A stretch of 64,000 nucleotides of DNA from positions 2,914,001 to 2,978,000 of the forward strand of contig NZ_CP073346.1 of NCBI RefSeq assembly GCF_024397895.1. Reading direction: 5' to 3'. Origin of the DNA: Pseudomonas benzenivorans (GTDB lineage Bacteria > Pseudomonadota > Gammaproteobacteria > Pseudomonadales > Pseudomonadaceae). Position numbers and translations under genes: made by a program. Positions 1 to 9,265 of the stretch are shown in pieces. Position 1 is the first letter of the stretch. Each line of letters opens with the position of its first letter. The notes under the pieces are model-generated. The model was not told where the DNA came from. It ran no database searches and saw only the letters and a program-made list of their open reading frames with translations.

Positions 1-1
1 C

Positions 2-1003
2 CGGCGCAGCGCCGCGGCGCCGCAGCGGATCTACGACGCCACCCGCTTCAACGCCCTCAACGCCGAGCTGATCTCCGGCGGTAACGGCGTCGCCGGAGTC
101 GCCGCGGGGGTGCCCTTCCCGGTGCCGGAGAACGGTCAGCAGGCGATCTGGAACCACATCATGCGCTACCGGGGCGAGCAGATTCGCATGGTCACCAACC
201 AGGCGGCGGTGCTGGCCAATGGCGCCTATACCCTGCTCAAGCTGGAGCGCGACATCTACTTCCGCTATGGCCGCGAAGACGTCAGCCCGCAGGACCTGGA
301 CAACACCCTGTTCCATTACCGCTACAAGGTGGTCGCCCCGGCCAAGCTTGCCGGCTCGGCGCTGCTGGTGCAGGAGACCCTCGATCAGGTGCTGGCGATC
401 CGCAAGGCCTGGCGCTTCAGTCGCGGCGAACGCCGGGTGCGGCGCCTGCCGATGCTGGCCTACGACAGCCCCCAGCCGGACACCAACGGCATGGCCACCG
501 CCGACATGGTCGACACCTACAACGGCGCCCCGGATCGCTATACCTGGCAGCTGCTGGGCAAGCAGGCGCTGCTGGTGCCCTATAACAGCTACGCGGTGCA
601 CCAGCGCGGCATCCCCTACGACAGCATCCTGCAACGCAACACGGTCAACCCGGGGCTGCTGCGCTATGAACTGCACCGTGTCTGGCTGGTCGAGGCCGAG
701 CTGCGCAAGGGCTTCCGCCATCCCTATGCCAAGCGCCGCTTCTACCTGGACGAGGACAGCTGGCAGATCCTCGCGGTGGACCTGTACGACGACGAGGGGG
801 AGCTGGTCGGCCTGCAGGAGAGCCACCCGATCAGCTACTACGAGGTGCCGATGTTCGGCAGCACCCTGGAGACGCTCTACGACTTGAAGGGGGGACGCTA
901 CTTCGTCGACGGCCTGGACAACAACGAGCCGATGTACGATTTCGCCGCCGACCTTGGCCCGCGTGACTTCACCCCGCAGGCGCTGCGCCGCGTCGGCAAC
1001 TGA
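2..1003 (+). CDS. DUF1329 domain protein, 5' end outside window
   Basis: The reading frame is open from base 2, so the true start lies upstream and only about 333 C-terminal residues are present. The internal GTG at 110 is not a credible start because coding similarity (RIYDATRFNALNAEL...) continues before it. The sequence resembles the DUF1329 family, exported proteins of about 450 residues whose fold is related to LolA/LolB-type lipid carriers; typical features here are many Tyr/Trp/Arg residues and a C-terminal Tyr-Asp-rich segment. A lipid or outer-membrane role is family inference only. A strong hairpin terminator follows directly. Confidence 0.8.
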   Translation, partial: RRSAAAPQRIYDATRFNALNAELISGGNGVAGVAAGVPFPVPENGQQAIWNHIMRYRGEQIRMVTNQAAVLANGAYTLLKLERDIYFRYGREDVSPQDLDNTLFHYRYKVVAPAKLAGSALLVQETLDQVLAIRKAWRFSRGERRVRRLPMLAYDSPQPDTNGMATADMVDTYNGAPDRYTWQLLGKQALLVPYNSYAVHQRGIPYDSILQRNTVNPGLLRYELHRVWLVEAELRKGFRHPYAKRRFYLDEDSWQILAVDLYDDEGELVGLQESHPISYYEVPMFGSTLETLYDLKGGRYFVDGLDNNEPMYDFAADLGPRDFTPQALRRVGN

Positions 1004-1023
1004 GAACGGGCTAGTTATCGTGG

Positions 1024-1052
1024 AAAAGCCGCCGCATCAGGCGGCTTTTTCG
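1024..1052 (+). terminator. Rho-independent terminator after DUF1329 gene
   Basis: GCCGCC and GGCGGC arms flank a short loop (GCATCA) and are followed by five T; A residues precede the stem, so it may also work for the converging minus-strand DUF3392 gene. Confidence 0.8.
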
Positions 1053-1067
1053 TGTCTGGGGCTGGCG

Positions 1068-1391
1068 CTAGCCGCGATCGGCCAGCACGCCGATGAGGAA
1101 GAACACCAGCAGCAGCACCGGGGCCAGGGTGTAGTTGTTGAAGTGCCCCAGACCCTGGGACAGCCAGGGGGTCAGGAAGACGATCGCCAGGCCGTAGCCC
1201 AGGGCGCAGACCAGCACGAAGATCAGGGTGCGCAGGAAGAAGTTGAGGCTGCCGATGCTGCGCTGCACCCAGGCGTTGATCCCCGGGCCGAACAGCACGA
1301 ACAGGGTGGCCATGATCGCCAGGGAGATGTCGTACAGGTGGCCGCGGCTCCAGCGCGACAGGGTGGCGATCAGCTCGAGTAGCAGGTCCAT
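1068..1391 (-). CDS. DUF3392 family small inner-membrane protein
   Basis: A 107-residue hydrophobic protein with three predicted membrane helices (about residues 20-37, 52-74 and 87-105) and short polar loops. Length and pattern match DUF3392, a family of unknown function common in Pseudomonas and relatives. It is the last gene of the minus-strand run that begins at metX, 37 bp after hemW, and shares the terminator region with the converging DUF1329 gene. No catalytic motif is visible, and I make no functional claim. Confidence 0.8.
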   Translation of the reverse strand: MDLLLELIATLSRWSRGHLYDISLAIMATLFVLFGPGINAWVQRSIGSLNFFLRTLIFVLVCALGYGLAIVFLTPWLSQGLGHFNNYTLAPVLLLVFFLIGVLADRG

Positions 1392-1428
1392 GCGGGGTCC
1401 TTAGCGCCGCGGGCGCACGAAGAGTCGG

Positions 1429-2589
1429 TCAGGGTAGGAAGTGTTGCAGCAGGTCGTTGAGAAACAGCTGACCCTCGCGGGTCGCGCTCAGCCGTGCCGG
1501 ATCGCGGTGCAGCAGGCCGCGGCGCTCGGCCTCGGCGCGGGCGCCGGCGAGCAGCGCCAGCGGCAGGCCGGTGCGCTCGCTGAACAGCTCGCTGGCCACG
1601 CCGTCGGTGAGGCGCAGCACGTTCATCAGGAATTCGAAGGGCAGTTCGTCCGTGCCCAGCAGGCGTTCGCCGGCGCTGAAGCGCTTGTCGGGGTCCAGGT
1701 AATCCTTGGGCAGGCGGGTCTTCCAGTTGCGCTTGATCACGCCCTGCGGGCTGCTCAGCTTGGCGTGGGCGCCGGCGCCGATCCCGAGGAAGTCGCCGAA
1801 GGTCCAGTAGTTGAGGTTGTGCCGCGCCGCCTTGCCCGCTTGGGCGTAGGCCGACACCTCGTACTGGGCGTAGCCGTGCTCGGCGAGCAGGGCCTGGCCG
1901 GCCTCCTGGATGTCCCAGAGGATGTCGTCTTCCGGCAGCGTCGGCGGCTGGCTCCAGAACACCGTGTTCGGCTCCAGGGTCAGCTGGTACCAGGACAGGT
2001 GCGTCGGCGCCTGGCTGATGGCGATGCGCAGATCGCCCAGGGCGTCGTCGAGCGACTGGTCCGGCAGGCCGTGCATCAGGTCCAGGTTGAAGTTGTCGAA
2101 GCCGGCGGCGCGCGCCATGTCGGCGGCGCGGATCGCCTCGTCGCCGTCGTGGATGCGTCCCAGGGCCTGGAGTTTCTGCGCCTGGAAGCTCTGCACGCCG
2201 ATCGACAGGCGGTTGATGCCGAGGGTCCGGTAGGCGGCGAACTTGGCCTGCTCGAAGGTGCCGGGGTTGGCTTCCAGGGTGATCTCGATGTCGGCGGCGA
2301 ACGGCACGCGGTGCTCGACGCCTTCCAGCAGTCGGCCGAGGGCCTGGGCGGAGAACAGGCTGGGGGTGCCGCCGCCGAAGAAGATCGAGGTCAGCGGGCG
2401 GCCATGGACCTGGGGCAGCTCTTCATCGAGATCGGCCAGCAGGGCGTCGACGTACTCCTGTTCCGGCAGCGTCGGGCCGGCGGCGTGGGAGTTGAAGTCG
2501 CAGTAGGGGCACTTCTTCACGCACCAGGGAATGTGGATATAGAGCGCCAGCGGCGGCAGCTGGAAGCCTGCGCCCGCAGAGTGGCTCAT
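1429..2589 (-). CDS. hemW: HemW-like radical SAM heme chaperone
   Basis: A 386-residue radical SAM protein. The 4Fe-4S cluster motif CxxxCxxC is at C23, C27 and C30 (CVKKCPYC), preceded by the family-typical [17 protein letters not shown] motif and a C-terminal HemN-type domain follow. HemW proteins were once called oxygen-independent coproporphyrinogen oxidases, but the family lacks that activity and acts in heme trafficking/insertion. I chose the ATG at 2589, which overlaps the rdgB stop in an ATGA, over the longer open frame reaching 2763, whose N-terminal part is rdgB read out of frame. Translational coupling to rdgB is likely. Confidence 0.93.
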   Translation of the reverse strand: MSHSAGAGFQLPPLALYIHIPWCVKKCPYCDFNSHAAGPTLPEQEYVDALLADLDEELPQVHGRPLTSIFFGGGTPSLFSAQALGRLLEGVEHRVPFAADIEITLEANPGTFEQAKFAAYRTLGINRLSIGVQSFQAQKLQALGRIHDGDEAIRAADMARAAGFDNFNLDLMHGLPDQSLDDALGDLRIAISQAPTHLSWYQLTLEPNTVFWSQPPTLPEDDILWDIQEAGQALLAEHGYAQYEVSAYAQAGKAARHNLNYWTFGDFLGIGAGAHAKLSSPQGVIKRNWKTRLPKDYLDPDKRFSAGERLLGTDELPFEFLMNVLRLTDGVASELFSERTGLPLALLAGARAEAERRGLLHRDPARLSATREGQLFLNDLLQHFLP

Positions 2590-3179
2590 GGGAGCCCCAG
2601 GCGCTGCTTGAGCAGGGCCATGGCGCGGGCGCGGTGGCTCAGCTGGTTCTTCTCCGCCGGTGCCAGTTCGGCACTGGCGCACTGGCGCTCCTCGACCCAG
2701 AACAGCGGGTCGTAGCCGAAGCCCTGGTCGCCGCGCGCCTGGTGCAGGATGCGTCCGTGCCACAGGCCTTCGCAGAGGATCGGCAGCGGGTCTTCGGCGT
2801 GTCGCAGCAGGGCCAGGGCGCAGACGAACTGGGCGCCGCGCTGTTCATCGGGGACGTCCTTCAGCGCTTCGAGCAGCTTGGCGTTGTTGGCGGCATCGCC
2901 CTGGCGGTCAGCGAAGCGTGCCGAGTAGATGCCCGGGGCACCGCCGAGGGCATCGACCGCCAGGCCGGAATCGTCGGCCAGGGCCGGTAGTCCCGACACC
3001 CGGGCGGCGTGGCGCGCCTTGAGTATGGCGTTTTCGACGAAGCTCAGGCCGGTCTCTTCCGGTTCGACGCTGCTGAACTCGCCGACCGAGCGCACCCGCA
3101 CGGCATCGCCGAGCATGGCCTGGAGTTCCTTGAGTTTGCCGGCGTTGTGGCTGGCGAGTACGAGTTCGGTGATGGGCAT
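2586..3179 (-). CDS. rdgB: RdgB/HAM1 XTP/dITP diphosphatase
   Basis: A 197-residue house-cleaning nucleotidase that hydrolyses non-canonical purine nucleotides (dITP, XTP) to monophosphates. The substrate-binding [10 protein letters not shown] motif (S10, N12, K15) is at the N-terminus, followed by the EETG segment, the [16 protein letters not shown] signature and the GFGYDPLF motif. Two adjacent ATGs (3182 and 3179) overlap the stop of the upstream DUF4426 gene, and its own stop overlaps hemW's start, so three genes appear translationally linked. The longer frame reaching 3701 is not part of this gene. Confidence 0.95.
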   Translation of the reverse strand: MPITELVLASHNAGKLKELQAMLGDAVRVRSVGEFSSVEPEETGLSFVENAILKARHAARVSGLPALADDSGLAVDALGGAPGIYSARFADRQGDAANNAKLLEALKDVPDEQRGAQFVCALALLRHAEDPLPILCEGLWHGRILHQARGDQGFGYDPLFWVEERQCASAELAPAEKNQLSHRARAMALLKQRLGLP

Positions 3180-3598
3180 CATTCGTCGGGGAAGAATTCC
3201 TGGCTGAAGTCGAAGCTGTGGGCGACGGCGTCGCCGGCCTTGACGTTGATGGTGAAACGCAGCACCTCGCGGCTCTCGAAGGGGAACTGCGCCAGGTAGT
3301 AGATCGCCGTGCCCTCGTTGACCTGCTTGAACTGAAGGGGATAGTTCTGCCCGAGCAGGTTCTTCACCGTGCCCTCGACACTGGCGGTCATGGGTTTGCC
3401 GGCCTTGAGCACGGAGATGTTGACCACGCCCTGGGTCTTGCTGCGCACCAGGCCGGCGGCTGCGGCGACATCCGGCTGGAGAAACCCGGAGTTGAAGGCG
3501 ATGTAGTGCACGTCCAGCTCGCCGAAGCTCTGCTTGCGCTCGGCAAGCGCCGGCAGGCTCAGGCACAGGGCGATAAAGAATAAGGCGATGCGGCGCAT
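3179..3598 (-). CDS. DUF4426 family exported protein
   Basis: A 139-residue protein with a clear Sec signal peptide ([19 protein letters not shown], cut about residue 19) and a compact beta-rich mature region starting [13 protein letters not shown]. The pattern matches DUF4426, a periplasmic family of unknown function that in Pseudomonas sits between metW and rdgB, the same position as here. The stop codon overlaps the rdgB ATG. Nothing in the sequence shows catalysis, and the conserved neighbourhood does not by itself define a role. Confidence 0.85.
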   Translation of the reverse strand: MRRIALFFIALCLSLPALAERKQSFGELDVHYIAFNSGFLQPDVAAAAGLVRSKTQGVVNISVLKAGKPMTASVEGTVKNLLGQNYPLQFKQVNEGTAIYYLAQFPFESREVLRFTINVKAGDAVAHSFDFSQEFFPDE

Positions 3599-3639
3599 GG
3601 TGGCTCTCCTGCAAGGTTGGGCCTGGAGGGGCGGACGGC

Positions 3640-4260
3640 TCAGCTGGCGGTCTGCGTGTCCAGGGCGGTGGGCCCGCTGATTCGGTAGATGCCGATCTCA
3701 CCTAACAGATTAGGCCAAATACGACTGGCCCAGCCGTGGCGGTGGTCGCGGTCGACCGCCAGGCGCTCCTGGATGCTGGCCTGCTGCGCGTGGCACAGAC
3801 GCTCGAAGTCCTCGAAGGTGCAGAAGTGGATGTTCGGCGTGTTGTACCAGGTGTAAGGCAGGAAGTCGGAGACCGGCATGCGCCCCTTGCTGGTCAGGTA
3901 CCAGCGGCAACGCCAGTGGCCGAAGTTGGGGAAGGTGATGATGCAGGTGCGACCGACCCGCAGCATTTCCGCCAGGACCTTGTCGGGGAAGTGCAGGGCT
4001 TGCAGCGACTGGGTCATCACCACCACGTCGAAGCTGGCGCTGGCGAAGTTGCCGAGGCCCTGGTCGAGGTTCTGCTCCACCACATTGACGCCGCGCTCGA
4101 TGCAGCGGGCGATCTTGTCCGGGTCGATTTCCAGGCCGTAGCCACTGACCGCCTTGTGCTCGGCCAGCCAGGCCAGCAGTTCACCGTCGCCGCAGCCGAG
4201 GTCGAGCACGCGGCTGCCGGCGGGAATCCATTCCTGGATGATGTCGAGATCTGCACGCAT
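3640..4260 (-). CDS. metW: MetW, methionine biosynthesis methyltransferase-like partner of MetX
   Basis: A 206-residue class I methyltransferase-fold protein with SAM-binding motif [13 protein letters not shown] at residues 18-29 and the family pattern [18 protein letters not shown] at the N-terminus. MetW is encoded next to metX in many proteobacteria and is required together with it for the homoserine acylation step; its own methyl acceptor is not established. Only 7 bp separate the metX stop (4268) from this ATG, so the two are co-transcribed. Confidence 0.93.
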   Translation of the reverse strand: MRADLDIIQEWIPAGSRVLDLGCGDGELLAWLAEHKAVSGYGLEIDPDKIARCIERGVNVVEQNLDQGLGNFASASFDVVVMTQSLQALHFPDKVLAEMLRVGRTCIITFPNFGHWRCRWYLTSKGRMPVSDFLPYTWYNTPNIHFCTFEDFERLCHAQQASIQERLAVDRDHRHGWASRIWPNLLGEIGIYRISGPTALDTQTAS

Positions 4261-4267
4261 GGCGGGG

Positions 4268-5407
4268 TTACACCTGGATTCGGTTCATGTAGCTGGAAAA
4301 GGCCTGCAGGTAGCGCGGGATCGGCATGAGGAAGGCGTCGTGGCCCTGGGGCGCGTCGATCTCCAGGTAGCAGACGTTCTTGCGGGCGGCCATCAGCGCG
4401 TCGACGATTTCCCGCGAGCGCAGCGGGGAGAAGCGCCAGTCGGTGGTGAAGGACATCACGCAGAAGTCGGCGCTGGCCGTGGCCAGGGTCTTGGCCAGGT
4501 TGCCATCGTGGTCGGCGGCCGGGTCGAAGTAGTCCAGGGCCTTGGTCATCAGCAGGTAGGTGTTGGCGTCGAAGCGCCCGGAAAACTCCTCGCCCTGGTA
4601 GCGCAGGTAGCTCTCGACCTGGAACTCGACGCTGTGAAAGTCGTAGTTGAGCTTCTCGCTCTTCAGGCCGCGGCCGAACTTCTCGCCCATGGCGTCATCC
4701 GACAGGTAGGTGATATGCCCGACCATGCGCGCCAGCATCAGCCCGCGCTTGGGAATCACCCCCTGTTCCTGGAAGTGCCCGCCGTGGAACTCCGGGTCGG
4801 TGAGGATGGCCTGGCGCGCCACCTCGTTGAAGGCGATGTTCTGCGCTGACAGCTTGGGCGCCGAGGCGATGGCCAGGCAGTGACGCACGCGCTCGGGGTA
4901 GCTGATGGTCCATTGCATGGCCTGCATGCCGCCGAGGCTGCCGCCGACCACCGCGGCCCATTGCGCGATGCCCAGGGCATCGGCCAGGCGCGCCTGGCTG
5001 TGCACCCAGTCTTCCACGGTCATCACCGGAAAGTCCGCGCCATAGGGCTTGCCCGTGGACGGGTTGAGGCTTGAGGGGCCGGTCGAACCGTTGCAACCGC
5101 CGAGGTTGTTCAGGCTGACGACGAAGAACTTGTCGGTGTCGATCGGCTTGCCCGGGCCGATGCAGCTGTCCCACCAGCCCGGCTTGCGATCCTCCGGGCT
5201 GTGATAGCCGGCGGCATGGTGGTGGCCGGAGAGGGCATGGCAGATCAGCACCGCGTTGCTGCGCGCCTCGTTCAGCCGGCCATAGGTCTCGAAGATCAAC
5301 TGGTAGTCGGCCAGGCTGCGCCCGCAGGCCAGCGCCAGGGGCGCGGCAAACTGCAACACCTCGGGCGTTACCAGGCCAACGGAATCGGGGGGGAAGGCAG
5401 TCGGCAT
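4268..5407 (-). CDS. metX: MetX-type homoserine O-acyltransferase
   Basis: A 379-residue alpha/beta hydrolase-fold enzyme that acylates L-homoserine in methionine synthesis. The nucleophile elbow is GGSLGGMQ with S157; the other triad residues lie in the C-terminal DWRFSP (Asp) and GHDAF (His) segments, and [15 protein letters not shown] is typical of the family. Pseudomonas MetX proteins are known to prefer succinyl-CoA, but acetyl versus succinyl donor cannot be settled by eye. It heads a metX-metW unit; a GC-rich hairpin separates it from the upstream GTPase gene. Confidence 0.95.
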   Translation of the reverse strand: MPTAFPPDSVGLVTPEVLQFAAPLALACGRSLADYQLIFETYGRLNEARSNAVLICHALSGHHHAAGYHSPEDRKPGWWDSCIGPGKPIDTDKFFVVSLNNLGGCNGSTGPSSLNPSTGKPYGADFPVMTVEDWVHSQARLADALGIAQWAAVVGGSLGGMQAMQWTISYPERVRHCLAIASAPKLSAQNIAFNEVARQAILTDPEFHGGHFQEQGVIPKRGLMLARMVGHITYLSDDAMGEKFGRGLKSEKLNYDFHSVEFQVESYLRYQGEEFSGRFDANTYLLMTKALDYFDPAADHDGNLAKTLATASADFCVMSFTTDWRFSPLRSREIVDALMAARKNVCYLEIDAPQGHDAFLMPIPRYLQAFSSYMNRIQV

Positions 5408-5458
5408 CGACCCTGCTCGCGAAAAAGGAAGGAAAAACGAAGTGCAGCAGTCTAAAGA

Positions 5459-5490
5459 GCGCTGCCCCCCGCGGCAAGCGCAGGGGGCGC
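5459..5490 (-). terminator. GC-rich hairpin between GTPase gene and metX
   Basis: CCCCC/GGGGG arms with flanking GCGC on both sides lie in the 105-bp gap, followed on the minus strand by a short T-containing stretch. It could end GTPase transcription or sit in the metX leader. The T-tract is weak. Confidence 0.35.
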
Positions 5491-5512
5491 GGCACCTGGC
5501 GTCGTCTTGCGG

Positions 5513-7495
5513 CTATTCGGCGGCGCTGAGCAGGCGGTTGGCGCCCGGCAGGCTGACCACCTTGCCCTGGCGCTGAATCGGCGCCGGTCGACGCAGGGTG
5601 CGCAGCATCTCGCCGGCCTGGGCCAGTTGCTGCTCGAGCTCGCTGCAGTAGCGCGCCAGTTGCTGGCTGCGCTGGCGGCTCTGCTGGGTTTCCTGGGCCA
5701 GGGCCTTGAGTCGCAGCATGTGGGTTTCCAGCAGCTGCTTGTGTTCCAGGGTGTGCTGCATCAGCGGCATCAGGGCGTCGGCGGCCCACTGTTCGGCCTC
5801 CTGGCGCAGGCGCTGGTGCAGGCCGATGACTTCCTGCACCAGGGTGGCGAAAAAGCGCCGGGTCAGGCTGCGTTGTTCGGTGAGCAAGGTCTTGAGGTGC
5901 AGGCGGAACTGATCGGCCTTGGCCTGCTGCTGGTTGAGCTCGGTCAGGTAACGGGTGACGTCGAACTGCGGCGCGTCGACGCCGTGCAGCGGGTTCTCCT
6001 CGTTGTGCCGGCGGTAGATGGCGGCCACCATCTTGTTGGCCATCTCGGCCTCGTGGGCCAGGCTGTGCAGGTCGTTTTCCACCGAGTGGAAGAAGTGCAG
6101 GATGGCCTGGTTGATGCCCAGGGTGGTCCAGCTGCCGGTGAGGTTGCGGCGCACCTTGTTCAGGTGCTCGTCGAGGCGTTCCGCTCGGGCCGCGGCGCAG
6201 AGCAACTCGCCCTGGCGCTTGAGCAGGCGCTGATTGGTCTTGAGTCCGAGCAGGCGGCGATGGTGGCGGCCATGGTCCTCCTTGGTCTTGGCCGTCAATT
6301 CGAACAGCAGCTGACCGTTGTCCTGCTGGTGGTTGCTGAGCAGGGCCTGCTGCTCGTTGACCTTCTCCAGGCGCAGGTTGAGCACATGCTGGCTGTTCTG
6401 CAGCAGTGCCAGCACCTGGCTGACCACGCGGTTCTCGATCAGGCGTTCCTTCTGGCTGACGATGCGCTCGCACAGCAGGGTTTCCAGGCCGCCCATCTGG
6501 CTGCGGGCGAGCAGCGCCTGATCCTTGCGCACCTTGGCCAGCAGGGCCTGTTTGGCCGAGAGTGGCAGCACGTCCTCGGTCTTGATGCCGAGCTGCTTGG
6601 CGGTGGTGGTCTGGATGCGGGCGATGGCGTTCTGCACGAAGGCCTCGCCGGCCAGGTCGTCCCACAGCACGTCGATCTTGTTGAGCACGGCGAACAGGCT
6701 GGTCTGGGTGTCGTCGTCGAGCTGGCGGATGTGCTGCTGCCAGATGTCCATGTCGCTGGCGGTGACGCCGCTGTCGGCCGAAAGCAGGAAGAGGATCGCC
6801 TGTGCGTTGGGCAGCATCGACAGGGTCAGTTCCGGTTCGCTGCCCAGCGCGTTGAGGCCCGGCGTGTCGAGGATGCGCAGGCCCTGGCGCAGCAGGGGGT
6901 GGTCGAAATTGACCAGGGCGTGGCGCCAGGCCGGCACCAGCACCTGGCCGGGCTTGCCGGTGCGCTCCAGCATGTCCGGGTGGAAGCCCAGCTGGATCGC
7001 CTGTTCCACCGGCATCGGTTTGGTTCGCGCGACCTGGGTGAAGGCCTGGATCATGTTGTTCGGATCGCTGGGGTCCAGCGGAATGTTCACCCAGTGCCCT
7101 GGAATGCGCTTGAACTGCGACACGTTGGCTTCGGACAGGCGCGTCTCGATCGGTAGCAGGCGAATATAGGAGCGTTCCGAGCGGGGGTCGAAGAACAGCT
7201 CGGTGGGGCACATGGTGGTGCGACCGGCCTGGGAAGGCAGCATGCGCTGGCCGTATTCGGAGAAGAACAGGCTGTTGATCAGCTCGGTCTTGCCGCGGGA
7301 GAACTCGCCGACAAAGGCCAGGGTGATGTGGTCGGTGCGCAGCAGGCGCAAGGCGCGCTCGAGTTTGGCTTCCACTGCGTCGGAGGTCAGGCGATTGGTC
7401 GCCAGCCAGCTGCGATAGCGGGTGATTTCGCGCATCAGCTCGCGCTTCCAGGCGACGAAGGCATCGACCTGTTGACTGAGACGTTCCATGCTCAT
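5513..7495 (-). CDS. Dynamin-family large GTPase
   Basis: A 660-residue protein with an N-terminal GTPase domain. The P-loop GEFSRGKT is at residues 63-70, the G3 motif DTPG at 210-213 and the G4 motif NKID at 272-275. The rest is Gln/Leu/Glu-rich and looks like long helical or coiled-coil segments, as in bacterial dynamin-like proteins (membrane remodelling, family knowledge). I see no clear hydrophobic paddle or transmembrane segment. I chose the ATG at 7495 (MSMERLSQQ); 7489 is an alternative. The longer frame to 7639 adds Ala/Arg-rich sequence unlike a real N-terminus. This position beside metX is conserved in Pseudomonas; the function is unknown. Confidence 0.85.
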   Translation of the reverse strand: MSMERLSQQVDAFVAWKRELMREITRYRSWLATNRLTSDAVEAKLERALRLLRTDHITLAFVGEFSRGKTELINSLFFSEYGQRMLPSQAGRTTMCPTELFFDPRSERSYIRLLPIETRLSEANVSQFKRIPGHWVNIPLDPSDPNNMIQAFTQVARTKPMPVEQAIQLGFHPDMLERTGKPGQVLVPAWRHALVNFDHPLLRQGLRILDTPGLNALGSEPELTLSMLPNAQAILFLLSADSGVTASDMDIWQQHIRQLDDDTQTSLFAVLNKIDVLWDDLAGEAFVQNAIARIQTTTAKQLGIKTEDVLPLSAKQALLAKVRKDQALLARSQMGGLETLLCERIVSQKERLIENRVVSQVLALLQNSQHVLNLRLEKVNEQQALLSNHQQDNGQLLFELTAKTKEDHGRHHRRLLGLKTNQRLLKRQGELLCAAARAERLDEHLNKVRRNLTGSWTTLGINQAILHFFHSVENDLHSLAHEAEMANKMVAAIYRRHNEENPLHGVDAPQFDVTRYLTELNQQQAKADQFRLHLKTLLTEQRSLTRRFFATLVQEVIGLHQRLRQEAEQWAADALMPLMQHTLEHKQLLETHMLRLKALAQETQQSRQRSQQLARYCSELEQQLAQAGEMLRTLRRPAPIQRQGKVVSLPGANRLLSAAE

Positions 7496-7810
7496 CCGGG
7501 CGTTCCTCTCGGTAGCGCATCCGTGGGACGCGGCCGCGGTGCAGGTCTCATCCGGGCCAGCGGGGTATCCGCTGCGGCGCCCCGCCTGTGCCGCAAGCGA
7601 CTGCGCGTGACGCCTGCCGAGGCGCCCCGCGACCCGCACCTTCGCGTGCGAGCCTGGCAGGCATTATGCGCAGCGGGCCCCGTGCGTCAATTGGACAGCG
7701 TCACAGTCCCGCCTTGTGGTCGCCCGGGCGGAGCGAACGGTCAGCGCCGCTGGTCGGGCGCGCGCCGCGGCGCCTGGTCTGGACTCACCAGGGCCGCCGC
7801 GGCGAACCCT
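7496..7810. other. Gene-free 315-bp gap
   Basis: GC-rich spacer between yggT's stop and the GTPase start, both on the minus strand. Open frames crossing it are Arg/Ala-rich shadows. It probably contains the GTPase promoter, but I cannot point to a convincing -35/-10 pair. Confidence 0.6.
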
Positions 7811-8404
7811 TTAGATCGCCAGGCTGAGCCCGCGAAACATGCCGGTCATCATCGCCAGGTTGCGAATCACCAGCATGTCGACCAGGTTGAGCGCCAGAAA
7901 GGCGACGATAGGCGAGAGGTCCAGGCCGCCCAGGTTGGGCATGAAGCGGCGGATCGGCGCCAGCAGCGGCTCGCACATCTGGTTGATCAGCTCCACCGCC
8001 GGGTTGTGGCTGCCCTGGGCGACCCAGGAGAGGATCACGCTGATGATCAGGGCGAAGAAGAACACCTTGAGGAACAGGGCGGTGACGCCGATGATCGACC
8101 AGACCAGCAGTTGCAACGGGTTGCCGACGCCGTAGCCCATCAACATCATGGTCAGGGTCATCAGCAGCAGCTGCACCAGAATGGCCAGCACCAGCGAGGC
8201 CAGGTCGAGGCCGGCAAAGCCGGGGATGACCTTGCGCAGCGGCTTGAGCAGCGGCTGGGTGGCGCGCACGATGAACTGGCTGAGCGGGTTGTAGAAGTCC
8301 GCGCGTACCAGTTGCAGGATGAAGCGCAGCAGCACCACCAGCAGGTACAGGCTGCCGAGGGTTTGCAGGATATACACGGCAGCGGTATCGAGTCCGATCA
8401 TCAT
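7811..8404 (-). CDS. yggT: YggT family membrane protein
   Basis: A 197-residue integral membrane protein made of two similar halves, each with a hydrophobic helix pair and the YggT pattern around a conserved Pro (NPLSQFIVRATQPLLKPLRK in the first half, NQMCEPLLAPIRRFMPN in the second). The family has been linked to osmotic or cell-division functions in other bacteria, without a defined mechanism. It lies 7 bp after proC in a yggS-proC-yggT order that is widespread in gammaproteobacteria, indicating one operon. Confidence 0.92.
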   Translation of the reverse strand: MMIGLDTAAVYILQTLGSLYLLVVLLRFILQLVRADFYNPLSQFIVRATQPLLKPLRKVIPGFAGLDLASLVLAILVQLLLMTLTMMLMGYGVGNPLQLLVWSIIGVTALFLKVFFFALIISVILSWVAQGSHNPAVELINQMCEPLLAPIRRFMPNLGGLDLSPIVAFLALNLVDMLVIRNLAMMTGMFRGLSLAI

Positions 8405-8411
8405 TAGCTCC

Positions 8412-9230
8412 TTATTGACCCAGCTGTTCGGCCAGTTCCGCCGAGCGGCGGGCGGCGGCGTTGAGCGCCTGTTCGACCAGGGCTTCGAAACCGCCGGCCT
8501 GGAAAGTCTTGATCGCCGCCTCGGTGGTGCCGGCGGGCGAGGTCACCCGGCGGCGCAGTTCCGCGGCGTCGACATCACTGGCCACGGCCATCTGCGCCGC
8601 ACCGAGGGCGGTGTACTGGGTCAGCTGGGCGGCGGTCTCGCGCGGCAGGCCGAGTTTTTCGCCGGCGGCGGTCATCGCCTCGATCAGCAGGAAGAAGTAC
8701 GCCGGACCGCTGCCGGATACCGCGGTGACCGCATCGATCAGCCGCTCCTCGTCCAGCCACAGGGCCAGACCGACGGCGCCGAGCAGTTGCTCGGCCTGCT
8801 GACGCTGGGTGGCCGACACCCGGGCGTTGGCGTACAGGCCGCTGACGCCCTGGCGCAGCAGGGCCGGGGTATTGGGCATGCAGCGCACGATGGCGCGCGG
8901 GCCCAGCCAGCCTTCCAGGCTGGCGCTGGTGATGCCGGCGGCGACCGAGACGATCAGCTGACCCTCGCCCAGGTGCGCGGCCAGGTCCAGGCAGACGTCC
9001 TTCATCACCTGCGGCTTCACCGCCAAGACGATGACCTCGGCGCCGGCGACCGCCTCGGCGTTGGCGGCGAAGGTCTCGATGCCATGTTCGGCGGTGATCT
9101 TGGCGCGCTGCTCGGCGCCGTGGTCGCTGGCGCGAATCGCGCCGGCCTCGACGCCTTGGGCGCGCAGGCCGCCGATCAGGCTGGCGGCCATGTTGCCGGC
9201 GCCGATGAAGGCAATGCGGGGAGTGGTCAT
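8412..9230 (-). CDS. proC: Pyrroline-5-carboxylate reductase
   Basis: A 272-residue enzyme catalysing the last step of proline synthesis, NAD(P)H-dependent reduction of 1-pyrroline-5-carboxylate. It has the N-terminal Rossmann motif GAGNMAASLIGGL, the central AVKPQVM segment and the C-terminal P5CR signature (VSGSGPAYFFLLIEAM and VTSPAGTTEAAI). Length matches the family. It sits in the yggS-proC-yggT group, 35 bp after yggS; YggS controls PLP and amino-acid homeostasis in other bacteria, consistent with the linkage. Confidence 0.96.
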   Translation of the reverse strand: MTTPRIAFIGAGNMAASLIGGLRAQGVEAGAIRASDHGAEQRAKITAEHGIETFAANAEAVAGAEVIVLAVKPQVMKDVCLDLAAHLGEGQLIVSVAAGITSASLEGWLGPRAIVRCMPNTPALLRQGVSGLYANARVSATQRQQAEQLLGAVGLALWLDEERLIDAVTAVSGSGPAYFFLLIEAMTAAGEKLGLPRETAAQLTQYTALGAAQMAVASDVDAAELRRRVTSPAGTTEAAIKTFQAGGFEALVEQALNAAARRSAELAEQLGQ

Positions 9231-9265
9231 ATCGAGTTTCCTATAGTAGTCGGTGGGGGCAGCGG

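Noticed and set aside
2590..2763. Longer start for hemW
   Set aside because: The extra residues are rdgB coding sequence read out of frame; the ATG at 2589 sits in the ATGA overlap.
5408..5512. SAM riboswitch before metX
   Set aside because: Only a GC hairpin is seen; no SAM-I, SAM-II or SAM-IV core motif could be recognised.
4695..7520. 941-residue open frame on the minus strand
   Set aside because: It overlaps metX and the GTPase in another frame, is Arg/Pro/Gln/Gly-rich with no family features, and is a typical high-GC shadow frame.
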